IMG/VR virus record: IMGVR_UViG_3300025437_000002
Span: 1 to 40,354 of that record
Direction: 5' to 3' (one strand)
Source: a virus
DNA: 40,354 bases
The notes under the pieces were generated by a model. It did not search any database. It worked only from the letters and a program-made list of their open reading frames with translations, and was not told the DNA's origin. Positions 7,846 through 15,073 of the stretch are shown one piece after another. The number at the start of each line of letters is the position of its first letter. Position 1 is the first letter of the stretch. A program made the position numbers and the translations under genes.

Positions 7846-8119
7846 GGGTCACCTCGGGAGCCGTAGCACGTTCCCACATCGTCGGGCGGCCATCAGGGAA
7901 AGACGCGCGGAAAGGATTGGTCGGGATATCACGAGGAAGCCAATGCGTCGGCACAAAGTCCAGGTCGACCAGCTCTTCATCGGTGGAATGACCCAGATAC
8001 CATGCGCCGCCCCGGCGATACGCGACCGCCGCCCACGCTAGTCCATCACCGACTATGCAGTCGCTTCCGTCTGCCGTCTCGATCGGCTCCCACCGTCCAA
8101 ATGCAGGGGCTTCAGTCAT
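7838..8119 (-). CDS. DUF551-family protein
   Basis: A 93-residue protein with the family signature WEPIETADG near the N-terminus and PTHWLP about 50 residues later. DUF551 proteins are small phage and prophage accessory proteins of unknown role. ATG at 8119 places the signature close to the N-terminus; the frame extends further upstream but that part reads like a shadow of the next gene. A second DUF551-like protein of exactly the same length is encoded on the other strand at 21505-21786. Confidence 0.75.
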   Translation of the reverse strand: MTEAPAFGRWEPIETADGSDCIVGDGLAWAAVAYRRGGAWYLGHSTDEELVDLDFVPTHWLPRDIPTNPFRASFPDGRPTMWERATAPEVTHG

Positions 8120-8333
8120 GGGAGGGGTCCGACAAAACGACCTCTGGCTGGTTGAGCGTCTCTCGCCACCATTCCTCAGCAAATTGTTTCTCGTGCGGCG
8201 TTCCGTCCAGAAGCAACCGCGCTGCCGCCCTCGCTCTGCTATTCCACCGTTCTGCTCGCTTTACCCGGCGCTCAAGGCCAGCGGCATAGCTTGACGGCTC
8301 GAAGGGTGGGTTGCCTCGCTTGTTCGAGTCCAT
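8112..8333 (-). CDS. Small basic hypothetical protein
   Basis: A 73-residue protein, MDSNKRGNPPFEPSSYAAG..., with an Arg-rich helix (LERRVKRAERWNSRARAAARLLLDG) and a Trp-containing acidic tail (FAEEWWRETLNQPE). ATG at 8333 has AAGGAG seven bases upstream; GTG at 8336 is an alternative. The basic helix could bind nucleic acid, but no family is recognised. Confidence 0.65.
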   Translation of the reverse strand: MDSNKRGNPPFEPSSYAAGLERRVKRAERWNSRARAAARLLLDGTPHEKQFAEEWWRETLNQPEVVLSDPSHD

Positions 8334-8344
8334 CACTCTTCTCC

Positions 8345-8527
8345 TTATCGTGTAGGGGCGTCAGAAGGGGTGGGTTTGCGTTCGAGCGAGCATGCGCGCT
8401 CAAGCCACTGGTTGCGGAGGCCATGCAAGTATGACTTGTCAGGAAATTGCCGAGCCCGCTGTTCGCATTCTTCCGCCATATGCAGAGCGGTCAGCATATC
8501 CTTATCATGCGTGTTGGGTGGCCTCAT
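8345..8527 (-). CDS. Small hypothetical protein
   Basis: A 60-residue protein, MRPPNTHDKDMLTALHMAEECEQRARQFPDKSYLHGLRNQWLERACSLER with a polar tail (split here: KPTPSDAPTR ends it). It is a helical, charged protein with two cysteines. ATG at 8527 follows GGGAGAGGGG and overlaps the previous stop. Function unknown. Confidence 0.55.
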   Translation of the reverse strand: MRPPNTHDKDMLTALHMAEECEQRARQFPDKSYLHGLRNQWLERACSLERKPTPSDAPTR

Positions 8528-8775
8528 CACCCCTCTCCCACTTCCGCAAAATACAGCCCCGTCTCATTGAACGAGGCAGGCTTGTCACTCAGCCGGTACA
8601 CCTTGGGTCTATCCTCTCCATACCGTAGGAAACGGTACTGACGGTCGCGCGAGAAGCCCTGCGCAAAGCCGCTCAGCTCACCTGGATCGAGTACCCGCCT
8701 GTAGCCCTCTGGTGCTTCCCAGCGGTTCGATGCCGACAGGCGGAGTAGGTCGGACAGGATGCGTCGGAGGCGCAT
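8527..8775 (-). CDS. Small hypothetical protein, Arg/Tyr-rich
   Basis: An 82-residue protein with a basic N-terminus (MRLRRILSDLLRLSASNRW) and a strand-rich C-terminal half containing YRVYRL-like patterns (RQYRFLRYGEDRPKVYRLSD). It is joined to both neighbours by overlaps of one to four bases. No known domain. Confidence 0.6.
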   Translation of the reverse strand: MRLRRILSDLLRLSASNRWEAPEGYRRVLDPGELSGFAQGFSRDRQYRFLRYGEDRPKVYRLSDKPASFNETGLYFAEVGEG

Positions 8776-9017
8776 TAGGCGGCTCCTTCGTCGAGGCTGC
8801 GAGCAGGGCCATAGATTGTGAAGCCAGCTTTATTGCGACGGCAGCCGAAGTGCCGTCCCTCCCAAGGCTGATCGCCGGGCCGCTGGAACGCGATGCTAGC
8901 GATGCCGTCCGCGGGCCATTCATAATCGGGCGCGGAAAGGCGTTTCGCGACGCGAGCGGCGAGAATATAATCGTCGGGCTCTGCGTAGATGATGACGCGC
9001 GGTGTCTTGCCCATCAT
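8775..9017 (-). CDS. Small hypothetical protein
   Basis: An 80-residue protein beginning MMGKTPRVIIYAEPDDYILAARVAKRL. The first strand-turn-helix (VIIYAEPDDYILAARVA) has the look of a small alpha/beta fold. A centrally placed PGDQPWEGRHFGCRRNKAGFTIYG segment is strand-rich. AGGAAG just upstream of tandem ATGs supports 9017. The gene starts four bases inside the upstream gene. Confidence 0.6.
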   Translation of the reverse strand: MMGKTPRVIIYAEPDDYILAARVAKRLSAPDYEWPADGIASIAFQRPGDQPWEGRHFGCRRNKAGFTIYGPARSLDEGAA

Positions 9018-9202
9018 AGCTTCCTAATATTAGGAAGCGAGCCCTGCCCGTAGACGCGCTGATTGCGGATCACGTCAAGAATGAAGTGCCGCTGCACTTT
9101 TCCCGAGCGAATATCATCCGGCAGCGGGTCAGCATTGCCAAGAAAAAACCTAGCGATCACCCAAGCGGTATCGCGATCTGCTTGCGTGACGGTATCATCC
9201 AT
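9014..9202 (-). CDS. Small hypothetical protein
   Basis: A 62-residue protein, MDDTVTQADRDTAWVIARFF..., with one amphipathic helix and a C-terminal basic tail. The codons for its last residues contain a perfect 20-bp palindrome (9019-9038), which also supplies the ribosome-binding site of the next gene. Function unknown. Confidence 0.6.
   Translation of the reverse strand: MDDTVTQADRDTAWVIARFFLGNADPLPDDIRSGKVQRHFILDVIRNQRVYGQGSLPNIRKL
9019..9038. repeat. Perfect 20-bp palindrome
   Basis: GCTTCCTAATATTAGGAAGC reads identically on both strands and is AT-rich in a GC-rich genome. It lies at the end of one small gene and contains the AGGAAG ribosome-binding element of the next. It may be a protein-binding site, or an RNA hairpin that hides that element. 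Confidence 0.6.
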
Positions 9203-9560
9203 GATCCGTCTCCCGGCCGAAGCAAGGCGGCATACGCCCTTGGATTGTTCGGCAATCTAAACCGGCGGGAGCGCCGCACACCTTGCAGGGCGGCAGATTG
9301 TTCTCTTTTTCGTCCAGCCATGCGTGGCCAGCCTCGGTCCAGCCTTCGTGTCGGATCAGCTTCCGCGCTGCCGCCATCTCGATACTGTTGTGAAAGCCGG
9401 TGTCTTTCAGCAGCGTCACTAGATCGCGCAGGCCGCCTTCGAGCGCTGCAATGCGATCCGCGGCCTCGCCGCAAAGCTCGATGTTGCGGATCGTGCCGTC
9501 ATCGTTGCAGCCGATGGTGTTGTCGTCGCGTAGTCTGGAGATTAAGTCAGTATCAGCCAT
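9195..9560 (-). CDS. Ead/Ea22-like small protein, first gene of leftward cassette
   Basis: A 121-residue protein starting MADTDLISRLRD, with ELCGEAADRIAALEGGLRDLV: the pattern seen at the N-terminus of many Ead/Ea22-type phage proteins. A C-terminal cysteine cluster (PPCKVCGAPAGLDC and a later PPCFG) could bind zinc. A consensus ribosome-binding site, TAGGAGGG, lies just upstream. It is the first gene after attP in the leftward direction. The role of such proteins is unknown; they are accessory early genes. Confidence 0.7.
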   Translation of the reverse strand: MADTDLISRLRDDNTIGCNDDGTIRNIELCGEAADRIAALEGGLRDLVTLLKDTGFHNSIEMAAARKLIRHEGWTEAGHAWLDEKENNLPPCKVCGAPAGLDCRTIQGRMPPCFGRETDHG

Positions 9561-9676
9561 GTGACCCTCCTACGGTCGCTTGGTCGGGGTCGTCAGCGAG
9601 CAAGGCTGGCGGCCCCTGTTTCGGTTTACGGAGGACCGCTAAGCTATTGATTCATATGGGGCGCTTTTGCCGATGG

Positions 9677-9706
9677 TTTACACGGCAGACCGCGAATAAC
9701 TGACAA
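9677..9706 (-). promoter_or_regulatory. Candidate promoter for the ten-gene leftward cassette
   Basis: On the minus strand TTGTCA (9706-9701) and TGTAAA (9682-9677) are 18 bases apart, resembling sigma70 -35 and -10 boxes. The -10 overlaps one integrase arm site, so integrase binding could affect it. The site lies between the attachment core and gene 9560, hence stays with the cassette after integration. Weak evidence only. Confidence 0.3.
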
Positions 9707-9716
9707 ACACATCAGC

Positions 9717-9762
<46 letters not shown>

Positions 9763-9831
9763 AAAATCAATCACTTAGCGGCTTCCTGCCGCAGTCGGTT
9801 TACAGCCGGTTTACACGCACCGGCTCCGTTC

Positions 9832-10902
9832 TCACACTTTAGCAGCCGCGATTCGCTTGCCAAGCTCAATCACGACACGGGTTTGATCGACGTATTTTAC
9901 CCGGATCGCAGCCACCTCCGTCGTCTTCCAGCCGAGGATGTCGGCAATCTCTTGGTCGTTCAGTCCTGCCAGCATGCACCGGGTGGCGAACGTGCCGCGC
10001 AGGTCGTGAAAATTGCGCTCTACCTTGCTGGCAATCTTGGCGTCGTTGAACCGGCTGCCAAAGCCAGAGGGCGTCCACGGTTGCCAATGGCTGTTCGACA
10101 GGATCGTCTCTGGCAGCGGCTTGCGCCGATCCTCCCGCTTGCCAGCCATCTCGGCAGCATGGCGGTCACGGATGCGCTGGAGCAGTGCCTGCGTATCTCC
10201 TAGCACCGGAACGCGCGCGGTAGCCTTGCCCTTGCTTTTACCGGTCTTCCAGAGGATCGCGTGTTCCCCCACTGCCGACCACGGCAGCCGGATCAGATCG
10301 CCACGCCGCAAGCCGGTGAGAGAAGCAAGCTCCACTGCCTCCTGCATCTCGACAGAGGCATGAGGCATGAATGCGGCTATATCGCCTGCTTCCCAGATCA
10401 CATCGGATCGATCCGCCTCGTAAAGCCGGTCTATGCCTGTCAGGACGCTGGGTGGCAGCTTTCCGCGGTCGTGAGCCCATGAAAGAAGCCGTGTGAAGCA
10501 GGTGATCGCCGCATCCGCGCTACGGGGCTGATGCGCCCACCGATCGCGCCAAGCTAAAACATCCTGCCGCACCCGCCGGTCGGTAAAGACGGCTAGCGAT
10601 ACCGTTCCAAACTCGGCCGATATGCGATCAAGCCAAGTGCCATAGTTGACCCTGGTTGCTTTCGACACGCGACCCCATTCAGCGCTACGGCGGAATTCCT
10701 CGATCAGCGAATCGATCGTCTCGACCGCTACGCGCGGCAGTTCGCGCCGCTTTTCGGCAGCGGCATCGGTCAGTGCAGCAGTGATCTTCGGCCGCGCCCC
10801 CTCAGCGCGCAGGATGCAGGGACCGCCGCGCCAAGCGTAGACGTACCAGACGGCAGCCTGCCCCTTGCGCAGTTTCCTGACGATATGAAGCCCGGCGACC
10901 AT
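9832..10902 (-). CDS. int: Tyrosine recombinase integrase
   Basis: A 356-residue integrase of the phage tyrosine recombinase family, which joins attP to the host tRNA-Pro gene. From the ATG at 10902 the catalytic residues are Arg199 (GLRRGD), a Lys near 222-226 (KTGKSKGK), His299 and Arg302 (HDLRGTFAT), Trp325 (GWKT, replacing the second His) and nucleophile Tyr337 (VKYVDQ). A SAM-like core-binding domain covers about residues 60-150 and a short N-terminal domain may bind the arm sites. ATG at 10902 overlaps the upstream stop as TGATG; an ATG eight codons earlier is less well placed. It is the last gene before attP. Confidence 0.95.
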   Translation of the reverse strand: MVAGLHIVRKLRKGQAAVWYVYAWRGGPCILRAEGARPKITAALTDAAAEKRRELPRVAVETIDSLIEEFRRSAEWGRVSKATRVNYGTWLDRISAEFGTVSLAVFTDRRVRQDVLAWRDRWAHQPRSADAAITCFTRLLSWAHDRGKLPPSVLTGIDRLYEADRSDVIWEAGDIAAFMPHASVEMQEAVELASLTGLRRGDLIRLPWSAVGEHAILWKTGKSKGKATARVPVLGDTQALLQRIRDRHAAEMAGKREDRRKPLPETILSNSHWQPWTPSGFGSRFNDAKIASKVERNFHDLRGTFATRCMLAGLNDQEIADILGWKTTEVAAIRVKYVDQTRVVIELGKRIAAAKV

Positions 10903-11087
10903 CAGCTTGCCTGTTGCGCCTTCCATGCGTCATAGGGGCTCAGCGCCGCGTGACTGGTGTCGGCCGGGAGTGTCAGAATCGATCCATCAGGGCCGATCTT
11001 CACGCTACCGACCTTTACGCCTGCATCTCGCACAGCCTTGATAGCCCGCTTGATTGCGACCGCGCTCGGGTAATGCGCCTCACCCAT
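10902..11087 (-). CDS. Small protein upstream of integrase, possible excisionase/DNA-binding
   Basis: A 61-residue protein beginning MGEAHYPSAVAIKRAIKAVRDAGVKVG, a basic helix pair followed by a short strand section (SVKIGPDGSILTLP). It has an excellent ribosome-binding site (AAAGGAGGGG) and is translationally coupled to int. Position and size would suit an excisionase, but no winged-helix motif is evident, so this is only a possibility. Confidence 0.7.
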   Translation of the reverse strand: MGEAHYPSAVAIKRAIKAVRDAGVKVGSVKIGPDGSILTLPADTSHAALSPYDAWKAQQAS

Positions 11088-11268
11088 CCCGCCCCTCCTT
11101 TATCTCGATACTCGCAAGCAGCATCTTCTCTTGCCATTTGGACAGGACAGCGGCTTCAGCATCTGGGCCGGTGCCGACGCAGACGACCTGATGATCGCCT
11201 TTGACGGTAAGCCGGGTATAGCCTTCGGTGTCCCGGTTCGCTGGAGTGATGTCGAAGGGGGGTGTCAT
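11080..11268 (-). CDS. Small hypothetical protein
   Basis: A 62-residue protein, MTPPFDITPANRDTEGYTRLTVKGDHQVVCVG..., strand-rich then helical (DAEAAVLSKWQEKMLLA). ATG at 11268 is chosen because GGGGAG precedes it and it overlaps the upstream stop; the frame extends ten codons further without support. Unknown function. Confidence 0.6.
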   Translation of the reverse strand: MTPPFDITPANRDTEGYTRLTVKGDHQVVCVGTGPDAEAAVLSKWQEKMLLASIEIKEGRDG

Positions 11269-11522
11269 GGCTGCTGCTCCCCAAGACGGGTAGCGCACCG
11301 CGTTGCAGCACTTTCGTCGTCAGTGATCGCGAACAGCACCCGATTGGCCCAACCGCAATCATTGTTACCAGCCACCTGCCACGTCGCAATCGCGCACAAG
11401 ACGCTGAACATTGCTGCAAAGAAAGATAATACCCCACAGATGGCCGAGAAAATCTGGTTTCCGGCCGACTCAGGTTCTGCCTGCTCGTTATCAGCAGGAC
11501 GGTTGTCGCGGTTAGGTGTCAT
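11265..11522 (-). CDS. Small membrane protein
   Basis: An 85-residue protein with a polar N-terminus rich in Asn, Glu and Asp, one strong hydrophobic segment (about residues 23-47, FSAICGVLSFFAAMFSVLCAIATW), and a polar tail with two cysteines. GAAGGAG precedes the ATG. It is early-expressed in the leftward operon; lambdoid phages often place membrane-acting accessory proteins here, but no family match is recognised. Confidence 0.6.
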   Translation of the reverse strand: MTPNRDNRPADNEQAEPESAGNQIFSAICGVLSFFAAMFSVLCAIATWQVAGNNDCGWANRVLFAITDDESAATRCATRLGEQQP

Positions 11523-11761
11523 CGTTCCTGCTCCTTCAGGAGAGCGGCGCGGGGCTTGTACGTCGCCAAAGCTGCGCCGCGGCGTTGGTCTGCCTGCTCT
11601 TCCGTGCACCCTTCCCAAATGGCGCTACAGCCCGAATGATGCAGGAGATGGCCGCACCAAGCGCACTCGCGCCGCGATAGCCATTTGCGCTCCAGGCGCG
11701 TCAGGCTTTCAACGGTGCGCGCTGCTATCCCTTCTACGTTGAGGGTTGTGGGATTGGTCAT
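11519..11761 (-). CDS. Small Cys/His-rich protein, possible zinc binder
   Basis: An 80-residue protein with a compact cluster CAWCGHLLHHSGCSAIWEGC around residues 33-52, which could coordinate zinc, flanked by basic segments (LERKWLSRRE and KPRAALLKEQER). AAGGAGAGG precedes the ATG. It overlaps both neighbours by four bases. No family recognised. Confidence 0.65.
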   Translation of the reverse strand: MTNPTTLNVEGIAARTVESLTRLERKWLSRRECAWCGHLLHHSGCSAIWEGCTEEQADQRRGAALATYKPRAALLKEQER

Positions 11762-12138
11762 GCGCCCTCTCCTTGGGCGATGCCTTCGGCCCGCGCTGTC
11801 GTGCTTTGCACAGAGCCAGCTTCGCCGTCTCCGCCCTTCGGGCTTCCATCGCTATCGCGGGCAAGGCTACTGCCTCCAATGATGCCGACACACATACCCC
11901 TGAGGCAGCAGTCTACTAAAATCTCGCTGCTTTCGAATGACAGGCTTTCGAAACGGAGAGCATGACCGCGATGTTCTAACCACACTGATGCCGCAAGAGC
12001 GCGAGCTTTTGACCGGAGGATGCCGTCAAATTCCTCATCGAGGCGCGAGGGATCGAAGCCCGAAGGGGCAAGACCCGCAGGGGCTTGATCGGAGACGAGA
12101 GCCCGGTCCGCAGGACGCGCCGTATCCTTGACGCTCAC
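11758..12138 (-). CDS. Hypothetical protein (126 residues)
   Basis: The GTG at 12138 overlaps the upstream stop (GTGA) and follows GGAGAAGGGGG, so it is preferred over a longer open frame whose extra 76 codons are Arg/Pro-rich shadow sequence. The protein has an acidic segment (FDPSRLDEEFDGILRSKARALAASVW), then EHRGHALRFESLSFESSEILVDCC, a short hydrophobic patch with glycines, and a Ser/Gly tail. Function unknown. Confidence 0.55.
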   Translation of the reverse strand: MSVKDTARPADRALVSDQAPAGLAPSGFDPSRLDEEFDGILRSKARALAASVWLEHRGHALRFESLSFESSEILVDCCLRGMCVGIIGGSSLARDSDGSPKGGDGEAGSVQSTTARAEGIAQGEGA

Positions 12139-13055
12139 ACCCCCTTCTCCTGTGCAGCGCAGCTGTCGATGGGGTGGAGGGCGGCGATGACGCGGGCCAA
12201 GCCGGCTTGTGCGTCCTCGTAGCTCCGCCAGCCGCATTTGCCGACCATATCCGACACCGAGACGCGCGCTAAGACGTGCGCGGCTTCCTGAATTGCGGCC
12301 TCCCCCACGCTTCCCGCATGATTGGACGGGCTGGCGGCGGGGATGCGCGCGACCAGCTTTTCCCATACGCCGAACCCCGGCTTTTCCTTGGCCGCGTAGA
12401 GAATGGCAGCATCAACGGCCTCCTGCTCGGTGCCGCCAGTCCGCCATGTCATGGACATGGAATAGGTCGTCGTCGGCCCGTTCGCCTTGGACAGCGCAAG
12501 AGCAACAACGAACACGTCCCCCTCCCCGCTCGTCAGCCCCTCTAACGGTTGGGCGGCGGGGGGAAGCGTGCCGTCAGCCTGATACGCTGCACCGGAGCAA
12601 AATGCGTCGCGCAATGCGGCTTGATCGACGCCGGGATAGCAGGTGCAAGCCGCATCGGACGCGCAGGCGTATGCCGCCTCGGCCCTGTCGACCGGGGTCG
12701 GTGATGCGAGGGCGGACACGCGATCAGCGGCAGAATAGGCTTCTGCACGCCGCATGTTGCGACTAGCGCGCTGATCGTAATTATCAGTGGCCTCAAAGGC
12801 TTCGGGGTCGATAGCCCTTGCCAGCGCCTCCCGCGATTTTTCTCCCCCGTGTGAGGGAGTACGGGTGTTCCAGGCGGCAGCCGCCTCGGCAAAGTGGGTT
12901 CCGTCTGCGCAGACTTTAACGGACGGCGAGACTTCGCAGTAATTGCAGCTTATGCGGGTCCAAGCGTCACCCTGGATAGCAGGGTTTTCCGGCTCGACCC
13001 ATGGTTCACTTCCGCAAAACGGACACGGCAGTAGCTCTACCTTGGTGCTAGGCAT
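12135..13055 (-). CDS. Lar-like restriction alleviation domain fused to a long unknown region
   Basis: A 306-residue protein starting MPSTKVELLPCPFCGSEP. The first 65 residues match the Lar type: CPFCG at 11-15, a second Cys pair (SCNYC, about 38-42) and the closing AAAAWNTR. Lar-family proteins are usually 60-100 residues; the Rac prophage member relieves EcoKI restriction. Here the zinc domain is followed by about 240 residues not recognised, including a cysteine-rich stretch (ACASDAACTCYPG), a VALALSKANGPTTTYSMSMTW strand region and a C-terminal helical region (VGEAAIQEAAHVLARVSV). ATG at 13055 with TAAGGA upstream is preferred. The phage could use it against host restriction; the fused part is undetermined. 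Confidence 0.75.
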   Translation of the reverse strand: MPSTKVELLPCPFCGSEPWVEPENPAIQGDAWTRISCNYCEVSPSVKVCADGTHFAEAAAAWNTRTPSHGGEKSREALARAIDPEAFEATDNYDQRASRNMRRAEAYSAADRVSALASPTPVDRAEAAYACASDAACTCYPGVDQAALRDAFCSGAAYQADGTLPPAAQPLEGLTSGEGDVFVVALALSKANGPTTTYSMSMTWRTGGTEQEAVDAAILYAAKEKPGFGVWEKLVARIPAASPSNHAGSVGEAAIQEAAHVLARVSVSDMVGKCGWRSYEDAQAGLARVIAALHPIDSCAAQEKGV

Positions 13056-13260
13056 GGGGATGGTCCTTAGAATAGAGGGGTGCCGCGCCCTGACGGGCCG
13101 GGCTGGCGGGCTTCGCCCCAAGCCCCTGCGGGTCTTGGCCAGAGGCGCTCATCCCTCGCGGGGCGAAAAAGCCGGAAAAGTCGGCGTTGGTGAGAGGCCA
13201 CACAGGCGAGCCATCGGGCCGCTTGCGCTCCGAACGCGCCAGAATGTCGCGGTAGGTCAT
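13048..13260 (-). CDS. Small hypothetical protein
   Basis: A 70-residue protein, MTYRDILARSERKRPDGSPVWPLTNADFSGFF..., whose C-terminal half is Pro/Ala/Gly-rich and probably disordered. ATG at 13260 overlaps the ninB-like stop (ATGA). It lies between the recombination genes and the Lar fusion gene. Function unknown. Confidence 0.5.
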   Translation of the reverse strand: MTYRDILARSERKRPDGSPVWPLTNADFSGFFAPRGMSASGQDPQGLGAKPASPARQGAAPLYSKDHPHA

Positions 13261-13691
13261 GCTGCTTGGCCCTCCCGCAAGAGGTCTTCCACCTGCACGC
13301 CCAGCCATTTGCTCAGCGTGGCCAGCGCCCAATCCACGAAGGCGGCGCGCTCGTTCTCCGGCATCTTGGCGAACGACGTACTGTCGTAGTCCTTGATCGT
13401 GTCACCGCTCGGGAGCGTGATGGTGCGGACGAGGCCCCGCCGATCCTTGAGGATGCGGTGAAGCATCTCCGCGTCGATCGCGTCGCCCTCGATACGCTCC
13501 GACAGCATCGGAGCCGCGATGCCGAGGCAAGACCAGTACAAAGCATTCCGTCTTACGTTGCCTGCCGTCCGGGTGATCCGGACGCGCACCGGGCCATCAT
13601 CCAGCGCGCGGATAGCAGCTTCTGCGATCGGCCCGACCGGGCGCAGACCGCCTAGAACCTTACGGAAGATCAGGGGCGCTTGATCAGACAT
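13257..13691 (-). CDS. ninB: NinB-like recombination protein
   Basis: A 144-residue protein resembling NinB (lambda Orf), which binds single-stranded DNA and assists RecFOR-like functions in phage recombination. Features are the central RNALYWSCLGIAAPMLSER, the LHRILKDRRGLVRTITLPSGD segment and the C-terminal WLGVQVEDLLREG, with the length usual for the family. In lambda ninB lies in the rightward nin region; here it sits in the leftward recombination module beside an HNH protein and RecT. It overlaps its neighbours by four to eight bases. Confidence 0.7.
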   Translation of the reverse strand: MSDQAPLIFRKVLGGLRPVGPIAEAAIRALDDGPVRVRITRTAGNVRRNALYWSCLGIAAPMLSERIEGDAIDAEMLHRILKDRRGLVRTITLPSGDTIKDYDSTSFAKMPENERAAFVDWALATLSKWLGVQVEDLLREGQAA

Positions 13692-14097
13692 TGCGAGCCT
13701 CCCATGCTTGGCCCATCGTCGTGCGCAGCCATGCAGACCAGTAGCCCGTTGCGACCGTGACGGCGTTGAAGCCGTATTTCAGTTCGAAGGATTGCCACCC
13801 GCCGCGCTGGCGGAATGCTCCTATCTTGCCGCTCTGCTCATCGTGATGGCGTTGGCACAGGGGGATGGCGTGCTTGTCGCTCGCTTTGGTCCCCATGCCC
13901 TTATCCCCACCATGATCGACATGAGCCGCTTCCACCGGGGATTTCCGCGGCGGGTCGCCCTCCCCACAACCGCCGGCCTTATGGCCATGGAGGTAGCAGG
14001 GGCGGCCGCGAAGCCATTGCAGATAGCCGGGCGCGCTCTTTTCAGCGGGGCGACCAGCATTCGACCGGCGTGGCGCTGTGTGCTTGCTAGTTAGCAT
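13684..14097 (-). CDS. HNH-type nuclease-like protein of the recombination module
   Basis: A 137-residue protein with the pattern AAHVDHGGDKGMGTKASDK (about residues 57-75) followed by PLCQRHHDEQ (79-88): a His-Asp-His plus CxxHH arrangement seen in small phage HNH proteins near nin and recombination genes. A cysteine pair upstream (PCYLHG...GGCG) may help bind zinc. ATG at 14097 has GGAGG upstream. It may cleave recombination intermediates; the substrate cannot be read from sequence. Confidence 0.7.
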   Translation of the reverse strand: MLTSKHTAPRRSNAGRPAEKSAPGYLQWLRGRPCYLHGHKAGGCGEGDPPRKSPVEAAHVDHGGDKGMGTKASDKHAIPLCQRHHDEQSGKIGAFRQRGGWQSFELKYGFNAVTVATGYWSAWLRTTMGQAWEARNV

Positions 14098-14249
14098 TAC
14101 AGCCTCCACTCACGGCCGCCAGCAACACGGCGGTTGCGCAGCCCGGCGCGTCGGTAGGCCTCGCGATCCTCCCAATTCGCTTTCAGCTTCGACAGCCGGT
14201 ACAGAGGATCTGTCGCGTACAGGTGGCGACGGTGTTCGGCGCGGGTCAT
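14097..14249 (-). CDS. Small Arg-rich protein
   Basis: A 50-residue very basic protein, MTRAEHRRHLYATDPLYRLSKLKANWEDREAYRRAG..., mostly one or two helices. ATG at 14249 overlaps the recT-like stop, and GGAGAACG precedes it. It may bind nucleic acid. No family recognised. Confidence 0.55.
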   Translation of the reverse strand: MTRAEHRRHLYATDPLYRLSKLKANWEDREAYRRAGLRNRRVAGGREWRL

Positions 14250-15073
14250 GCGCCGTTCTCCATCGCGATCAGCTCGCGACGGCGGGCAATCTCCTTTTCC
14301 AGGCCAAGGAAGTCGGCGCCATCGCCTTCCCAATAATACCGGACCTCAGCCTGCACCTGGTCGAGCAGCGGCTTTTCGGCGGCCAGCAGCGCGTCAAGCA
14401 TGTCGTCGTCGGCGCAAGCCTCAAGCCCGCGGGCAAACTGGCCGCAGGCCGTACGGATGCCAGCGCGCGTCTTGATCGGCCCGGTCAGAGGGGGTGGCTT
14501 CTGGCGACCTTCCTGCTGCTGCTCTGTCTGATGCTCGATAGCCACCGGCTCAGGCGCAGCGTTCCGTGCCGGCTGGTCGGCAACGATGTCCTGCACCTCG
14601 CCAACCTCGTACAAGCCGCTGGTAGCGCCCGGGTAGACCGACCGGACGCCTTCGCTGATGACGCGGCTGCGAAGCATCTGACGGGGGTATTTGCGCCACA
14701 TGTCGGTGGTTAGCTGAGCTTGGCGAGCGCGTTCCATCGTCCAGTCGATGCGGACAGTGCCGCCGCCCGGATGGCTAAACGTCGCATCCGCTTTGTGATC
14801 ATCCAGAGCGTGCCACTCAACCTTGCCGCCAGCCTGAACGAAGTCGCGCAGCATGGCATCCGCCTTCTTGGCAGGCTTGCCCTTGATGATGTGGTAATCG
14901 CGGAACACGACGGCCGGGTGTTGCCCTTCAGCCTGCGCCAGAAGACACAGCGTCAGGACGGCATTGGGGTCATTCGACCCGAACAGGCCGCCTTTGGCGA
15001 TAGCAAGCGCAACGCGCTCAATGTCAGCGATCGGCAGCATAGGCGCGCCGGTCATCGGGACGATGGCGTTCAT
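14246..15073 (-). CDS. recT: RecT-family single-strand annealing protein
   Basis: A 275-residue protein. The N-terminal two thirds match RecT-type annealing proteins: VLTLCLLAQAEGQHPAVV, YHIIKGKPAKKADAML, a GGKVEWHALDDHKADATFSHPGG strand region and WRKYPRQMLRSRVISEGVR. The C-terminal third is Gln/Pro-rich then helical. These proteins anneal complementary strands and usually work with a partner exonuclease; none is recognisable next to it here. It heads the recombination block recT, small basic ORF, HNH, ninB. Confidence 0.85.
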   Translation of the reverse strand: MNAIVPMTGAPMLPIADIERVALAIAKGGLFGSNDPNAVLTLCLLAQAEGQHPAVVFRDYHIIKGKPAKKADAMLRDFVQAGGKVEWHALDDHKADATFSHPGGGTVRIDWTMERARQAQLTTDMWRKYPRQMLRSRVISEGVRSVYPGATSGLYEVGEVQDIVADQPARNAAPEPVAIEHQTEQQQEGRQKPPPLTGPIKTRAGIRTACGQFARGLEACADDDMLDALLAAEKPLLDQVQAEVRYYWEGDGADFLGLEKEIARRRELIAMENGA

